In this document: in pieces, positions 22,094 through 26,069 of the stretch
Layout: the number at the start of each line of letters is the position of its first letter
Numbering within the stretch: the first letter of the stretch is position 1
Assembly (NCBI GenBank): GCA_938036545.1
Contig: CALHQJ010000033.1
Span: 1-26,069 of the forward strand
Length of the DNA stretch: 26,069 bases
Reading direction: 5' to 3'
DNA from: an uncultured Clostridium sp.
Lineage (GTDB): Bacteria; Bacillota; Clostridia; Lachnospirales; Lachnospiraceae
Notes under the pieces: generated by a model
The model's input: the letters and a program-made list of their open reading frames with translations, nothing else
What the model was told of the DNA's origin: nothing
The model's database searches: none
Position numbers and translations under genes: made by a program

Positions 22094-23484
22094 TACTCTT
22101 CAGCCTCCGAGTCCTTTTTCAGCACATCAATGGCTGCCTGAAGCTGGTTGTCCTTTTCATGTTCTACAACCAGACGCTTGATCAGATCTTCATTTGGCTC
22201 TACCGTCACATCCGGTTCTACGCCTTTGCCGTGAATATCCTTTCCGCTTGGAGTGTAATAATGCTCTGTGGTAAGTTTGACAGCGGAACCGTCTGCCAGT
22301 GGGAACACGGACTGGACAATTCCTTTTCCAAAACTGGTAGTTCCTACAATCTCCGCAGCGCCGTAATCCTTTAACGCACCTGCGAAAATTTCAGAAGCGC
22401 TGGCGGAGGATTCATTAATCAGAAGCACAATGGGAATATCCAGGCTTTTTCCGTCGCTGCAGCTAAAACTGTCTCCTTTTTCTTCCTTATCTGCAGTATA
22501 AAGCAGCAATGTTTTTCCCTGGTTTTCTTTATTTTCATAAGGATCTTTGTAGGTAGAAATATCGTCTTCCAGCACATAGTCCAGCATCGCCAGAGCCGTC
22601 TGCATCACTCCGCCAGGATTGTTCCGAAGGTCAATCACCATTTTTTTCATGCCCTGGCTCTTCATATTTTCAATAGCTTCTGCAAACTGTTTTTCTGTAA
22701 TCAGATCAAACTGGCTGACAGCCAGATAACCGATTTCATCATCCAGCATCTCGTATTCCACCGTTGGAACTTCTATTTTTCTTCTGGTAATTTCAAGAGT
22801 TACGTAATCTTCTATGGACGGGCGGTATACTTCAATCTCTACCTTACTGCCTTCCGTCCCTTTAATATGGCTGTTTACCAGAACGTCTAAATCCATACCG
22901 TAGACTTCTTCTCCATCTACCTTGTACAGCTGATCTCCTGCTTCCATTCCTGCCTCTGCACTGGGGGTATTGTCGTACACCTTCATAATAGAAATCAGGC
23001 CTGTCAGACGGTTCTGGCTTACCAATGCTCCAATTCCGCTGTATTCTCCTTCCGTTTCTTCCATCAGTTCGCTTAATTCTTCCGGAGTATAATAGGTGCT
23101 GTAAGGATCTTCCAGACCAACCAGCATCCCCAGGTAAATGGTGTCCTCTATTTTCTGATAATCTTTTTCAAACAGAAATTCATCATCTATCAAAGACTGC
23201 ATCATCTTCATCTTATAAATAATCTGTTGGTAATCCAGTTCGTCTTTCTTCTCTTCGCTCTCTGCCTCTGCTGACGACTGATTGCTGACCTGGGCTCCGT
23301 TTGAAGCCTGCTGCTCCAGCTCATATCCTGGCCCTTTTGGTTTTTGCGCCTTTTTGATAATTCCATTTCCAAACAGGAAAATTCCCGCTGAAAGTCCTAC
23401 TACAAGTAATCCGGCAAATGCCGTTACCAGCGCACCTGCCAACACGCCTTTCCAAAATTTATTATCTCTGTCTTTGTTATCCAC
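22093..23484 (-). CDS. S41-family C-terminal processing protease (CtpA/PDZ type)
   Basis: 463 residues. A short cytosolic start, an anchor helix (about 14-38), a low-complexity Ser/Gln linker (50-80), a helical part, a PDZ domain (about 150-235) and the S41 catalytic core. The core has VIDLRNNPGGV (284-293) and the Ser-Lys dyad at S362 (in SSASASEIFAGAL) and K387 (TSFGKGIVQ). It cuts proteins near their C-termini on the outer side of the membrane. Start is GTG with AGGAG 8 bases upstream. It lies 35 bases after the LytM-protein gene, so that protein is a plausible substrate or partner. Confidence 0.93.
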   Translation of the reverse strand: MDNKDRDNKFWKGVLAGALVTAFAGLLVVGLSAGIFLFGNGIIKKAQKPKGPGYELEQQASNGAQVSNQSSAEAESEEKKDELDYQQIIYKMKMMQSLIDDEFLFEKDYQKIEDTIYLGMLVGLEDPYSTYYTPEELSELMEETEGEYSGIGALVSQNRLTGLISIMKVYDNTPSAEAGMEAGDQLYKVDGEEVYGMDLDVLVNSHIKGTEGSKVEIEVYRPSIEDYVTLEITRRKIEVPTVEYEMLDDEIGYLAVSQFDLITEKQFAEAIENMKSQGMKKMVIDLRNNPGGVMQTALAMLDYVLEDDISTYKDPYENKENQGKTLLLYTADKEEKGDSFSCSDGKSLDIPIVLLINESSASASEIFAGALKDYGAAEIVGTTSFGKGIVQSVFPLADGSAVKLTTEHYYTPSGKDIHGKGVEPDVTVEPNEDLIKRLVVEHEKDNQLQAAIDVLKKDSEAEE

Positions 23485-23519
23485 TTGCTGTTCTCCTATC
23501 TCTGTCCTGTTCCATGCTC

Positions 23520-24731
23520 CTACGGACTTACATACTTACTGGGATTGACATAACTTCCGTTATTTCGGATCTCAAAATGTAGATGAGGGCCGGTTGAATA
23601 TCCGGTTGAGCCTACTTTTGCAATCACGTCTCCCTGGCTGACCTTATCTCCTGCGCTGACCAGACGGGAGGAACAGTGCATATATACGGTAGAAACGCCG
23701 CCGCCATGACTGATCATCACATAATTACCAGCCGAAGCGCTGTAAGTCGATATGGTTACCGTTCCCGAAGCTGCCGCTAAAATATTGCTTCCTGTAGCCG
23801 CTCCAATGTCAATTCCTTTATGATTAGAGGATGCCCCTTCTGTCGGTGAGCTTCGGCCTCCGAAACCGGAGGTAATCCGGCTGCTGGAAGGACATGGCCA
23901 TATAAACTTAATATCCCCAAGGCTGGCTGTCTTATACGTCTGCCCTGCAGCTTCTGCTTTCTTTCTGGCTTCCTCTTCCTGACGCCTGATTTCCGCTTCA
24001 ATCTGCTTAATTTTGGCTTCCTGGGCTGCCAGATCTTTTTCGTATTCATTAATCTGATTCTCTGCAGAAGCAATCTTGCTCTCGTAGTTTTTTAATTCCT
24101 GCTGTTTTCCTGCCAACAGCGTCTCTACCGACGCATGCTTGGCCTCTGCCTGCTTTTCCAGCGTCAAAAGCTGGGTATGCTCTTCCTCTAAGACCGCTTC
24201 CTTTTCCGCAATCTGATTTTTCGTCGCCACATAAGCATCCAGCTGTTTCCTGTCATACTCGGAAATCTGGCTGATATATTCTGCCTTATTAAGCATGTCA
24301 GAAAAGCTTTTGGCTTCCAAAAGCATATCAATATAATTGGTATCTCCCTTTTCATACATATACTGAATCCGCAGCTTCATGGCCTCATACTGCTGTTCCT
24401 CCGTCTGCCTGGCGGTCTCCAGTTCTTCTTTGGTTACTGCTATTTCTCCTTCTTTGGTTCCGATTTGATCCTGCAGGCTGGAGATTTCCTGGACAGTCTT
24501 CTCTAAACTGGCGTCCAGTTCTCTGACGTATGCCGCTGTATCTGCCTTCAGGCTTTCCAGACCGGCCAGGGTCTGTTCTGCCTTTTTCTTTTCTTCCTCA
24601 ATAGAAGCCGCCGCATTTTTTGCATCTTTTACATCCTGGCTGGTAACTGCCAGGGCAGTCCCGGGCAAAGCCAGGCTTATAGCCAAAATGCAGGCCAGGA
24701 ATCCCCGACCTGCTCTTGTGTTCTCTCTCAT
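23520..24731 (-). CDS. Secreted coiled-coil M23/LytM protein (EnvC-like), FtsEX partner candidate
   Basis: 403 residues. Signal peptide (cleavage after about residue 28, PGTALA), a long coiled coil (about 31-260) rich in Glu, Lys, Gln and Ala, then an M23 domain (about 285-403). The zinc motif is complete: H304 and D308 (NHKGIDIG) and H383-x-H385 (GPHLHFEI), with H352 (VYMH). It is therefore likely an active glycyl or crosslink endopeptidase, unlike E. coli EnvC, whose LytM domain is degenerate and acts as an activator. The gene follows ftsX by 13 bases, as for the FtsEX-controlled hydrolases EnvC and PcsB. GAGGA precedes the ATG by 6 bases. Confidence 0.9.
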   Translation of the reverse strand: MRENTRAGRGFLACILAISLALPGTALAVTSQDVKDAKNAAASIEEEKKKAEQTLAGLESLKADTAAYVRELDASLEKTVQEISSLQDQIGTKEGEIAVTKEELETARQTEEQQYEAMKLRIQYMYEKGDTNYIDMLLEAKSFSDMLNKAEYISQISEYDRKQLDAYVATKNQIAEKEAVLEEEHTQLLTLEKQAEAKHASVETLLAGKQQELKNYESKIASAENQINEYEKDLAAQEAKIKQIEAEIRRQEEEARKKAEAAGQTYKTASLGDIKFIWPCPSSSRITSGFGGRSSPTEGASSNHKGIDIGAATGSNILAAASGTVTISTYSASAGNYVMISHGGGVSTVYMHCSSRLVSAGDKVSQGDVIAKVGSTGYSTGPHLHFEIRNNGSYVNPSKYVSP

Positions 24732-24744
24732 ATAGTATCCTCAA

Positions 24745-25650
24745 TTACACCTTTAAATGTTTCCTGATAGTAAAGAAGCTGGCAAAAAATCCAATTCCCA
24801 CTCCCAATATCAGAGCCACTGTTACCATGGACGGAAACATCTCCGAAATGGACATGGGCTGAAACACCCCTGTCATAATCGTATAATTCTCACTGATATA
24901 AGCCACTGCTTTCTGGTAAAGGACATAAATTCCGGCTAATGGCAAAATAGAACCAATCAGGCCAATAATGACGCCTTCTACCAGAAACGGAGCCCGAATC
25001 ATCCAGTTGGTAGCGCCAATCAGTTTCATAATCTGATTTTCCTGTTTCCGGAAAGCCGCCGCTACTGAAATGGTATTGCTAATCAAAAATACAGCTACTG
25101 ACAGCAGTACGCCGATAATGGCGGCTGACAGCAGGCTAATCATCCGGTTCAGATTTTCCAGGGCTGCCACAGCCGAATTGGAATAATTTACCTTTCTCAC
25201 TCCCTCTATGGAATTGAGATATGCCACAAATTCCTCCTGTTTGCCAATGTCCTTTAGAAAAATCTCGTAAGAAGCAGAATTAGCCAGAGGATTATCCTCT
25301 GCAAATCCGGCAGCCAGTTCTTCCATTTCTCCAAAATACTCTGCCTGAAACAGTTCCCACGCTTCCTCAGCAGACGTATAAACCATATTGTCTACTTCTG
25401 CCCTGGCTCCAATCTCCTGTCCGATAGCCAGAATACCGTCTTCTTCTAATCCCTCGTCAAAAAACACGGTAATCCCCACTGTAGTCTCCGCCGCCTCTGC
25501 GCTGTGGCGTACATTGCTTACAATGGCGTAAAACAAACAAAATAAAAAAATACATGCTGCAATCGTAGCGATAGACGCCAGAGAAAACAGCATATTCCTG
25601 CCTATATTTTTAAAGCCCTGCTTCAGGCTGTAGACCAATGAACTAATCAT
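24745..25650 (-). CDS. ftsX: Cell division ABC transporter permease-like protein FtsX
   Basis: 301 residues. Inner-membrane partner of FtsE. FtsEX uses ATP to switch on septal peptidoglycan hydrolases. The start (SLKQGFKNIGRNMLFSLASI) is the typical FtsX N-terminus. A large external loop follows helix 1 (about 46-170; likely binding surface for the coiled-coil hydrolase). Three further helices lie in the last 130 residues, ending FFTIRKHLKV. The ATG at 25650 overlaps the ftsE end by 8 bases. The order ftsE-ftsX-LytM protein is the usual one. Confidence 0.95.
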   Translation of the reverse strand: MISSLVYSLKQGFKNIGRNMLFSLASIATIAACIFLFCLFYAIVSNVRHSAEAAETTVGITVFFDEGLEEDGILAIGQEIGARAEVDNMVYTSAEEAWELFQAEYFGEMEELAAGFAEDNPLANSASYEIFLKDIGKQEEFVAYLNSIEGVRKVNYSNSAVAALENLNRMISLLSAAIIGVLLSVAVFLISNTISVAAAFRKQENQIMKLIGATNWMIRAPFLVEGVIIGLIGSILPLAGIYVLYQKAVAYISENYTIMTGVFQPMSISEMFPSMVTVALILGVGIGFFASFFTIRKHLKV

Positions 25651-26069
25651 ACCATACTTCCTCTGATGCCGTATCTCTTATAATCATGCCTCTGTCCATG
25701 GTAATTACCCGTTTTTCCATCATTTCTACCATCTCGCGGCTATGGGTAACGACCACAACTGTCGTGCCTCTCCGGTTAATCTTTTCCAAAAGCTTCATAA
25801 TTTCAATGGTATTATAGCTGTCCAGATTTCCCGTCGGCTCGTCTGCCAACAGCACCTGGGGCCGGTTAATCAAAGCCCTGGCAATGGCTACCCGCTGCTG
25901 TTCTCCGCCGGAAAGCTGCCTGGGATTGGACTTGTACTTAGAAGACAGTCCCACCATCTTCAGCATAGCCGGAACCGATTCCCGAATCCGCTTGGGTGAC
26001 ACGCCGATAACCCGCTGTGCAAAGGCTACATTTTCAAAAACAGAACGGTCTTTCAGGAGTCTGAAATCC
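25643..26069 (-). CDS. ftsE: Cell division ATP-binding protein FtsE (5' end outside the window)
   Basis: Partial gene; its start lies beyond base 26069, so Walker A is not visible. The visible part begins just after the Q-loop (DFRLLKDRSVFENVAFA) and includes the ABC signature LSGGEQQRVAIARAL, the Walker B VLLADEPTG with D-loop NLD, and the switch histidine VVVVTHSREM. It ends YD-stop 5 bases before the ftsX start, inside an 8-base overlap. The open frame continues without a stop to the window end. A GTG at 26002 within it is an internal codon, not the true start. Confidence 0.95.
   Translation of the reverse strand, partial: DFRLLKDRSVFENVAFAQRVIGVSPKRIRESVPAMLKMVGLSSKYKSNPRQLSGGEQQRVAIARALINRPQVLLADEPTGNLDSYNTIEIMKLLEKINRRGTTVVVVTHSREMVEMMEKRVITMDRGMIIRDTASEEVWYD

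Noticed and set aside
23777..24073. Basic open frame overlapping the LytM gene in another frame
   Set aside because: It is a shifted reading of the coiled-coil codons; the LytM frame carries all catalytic motifs and a signal peptide.
1..26069. CRISPR array, rRNA or tRNA genes
   Set aside because: No regularly spaced repeats, cloverleaf-like sequences or conserved rRNA stretches were seen on either strand.

Overview
The window looks like a chromosomal segment of a Clostridia bacterium, most likely a Lachnospiraceae-type gut Firmicute. The evidence is the two-gene Fe-S L-serine dehydratase (sdaAB/sdaAA), strong GGAGG ribosome binding sites, an ftsE-ftsX-LytM-ctpA cell-envelope operon, and a PurF-like protein and IS elements typical of that group. 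No rRNA, tRNA or CRISPR array was seen.

Layout. (1) 1-1905, plus strand: sdaAB and sdaAA, ending in a strong hairpin terminator. A 155-bp hairpin-rich element with IS66-like ends (GTAA...TTAC) and a perfect 8-bp target duplication has inserted into the 3' end of sdaAB. The right end of a second copy sits at the window edge upstream of sdaAB. (2) 2076-18121, minus strand: a long array of mostly small, unrelated accessory genes that looks more AT-rich than the flanks. It holds lipoproteins, small membrane proteins, a nucleotidyltransferase, a DUF4177 protein, an ABM monooxygenase-like protein, an alpha/beta hydrolase, a GNAT acetyltransferase, a Nudix hydrolase and DUF3221-like envelope proteins. 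Broken genes are scattered through it: a chimeric AlbA/AAA_4 regulator, a frameshifted lipoprotein, a twice-deleted TnpB and several gene tails. The promoter-proximal gene at the right edge is a membrane-anchored peptidoglycan amidase with an arginine-rich cytosolic tail. (3) 18333-20782, plus strand: a PurF-like phosphoribosyltransferase lacking the glutaminase nucleophile, followed 8 nt later by an L-threonine-aldolase-type PLP enzyme, ending in a bidirectional terminator. (4) 20859-26069, minus strand: a tightly packed operon in the order ftsE (5' end outside the window), ftsX, a LytM/M23 protein with a long coiled coil (EnvC-like), a ctpA-type S41 protease, a tRNA-dihydrouridine synthase and a small DUF2007-like protein.

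How the genes work together. Region 4 is a coherent cell-division and cell-wall-hydrolysis module: FtsEX would gate the coiled-coil LytM protein, and a processing protease is co-transcribed. Region 3 pairs a predicted ammonia-dependent or repurposed PRPP enzyme with a glycine-forming enzyme. Region 1 deaminates serine to pyruvate and ammonia. Region 2 behaves as a gene-turnover island with no single pathway visible.

The most noteworthy observations are the IS66-type MITE that split an apparently ATGA-coupled sdaAB/sdaAA pair, the PurF homologue that has lost its glutamine-site residues but kept Fe-S and PRPP motifs, and the fossil-rich accessory island. Function assignments come from reading motifs; no database search was possible.
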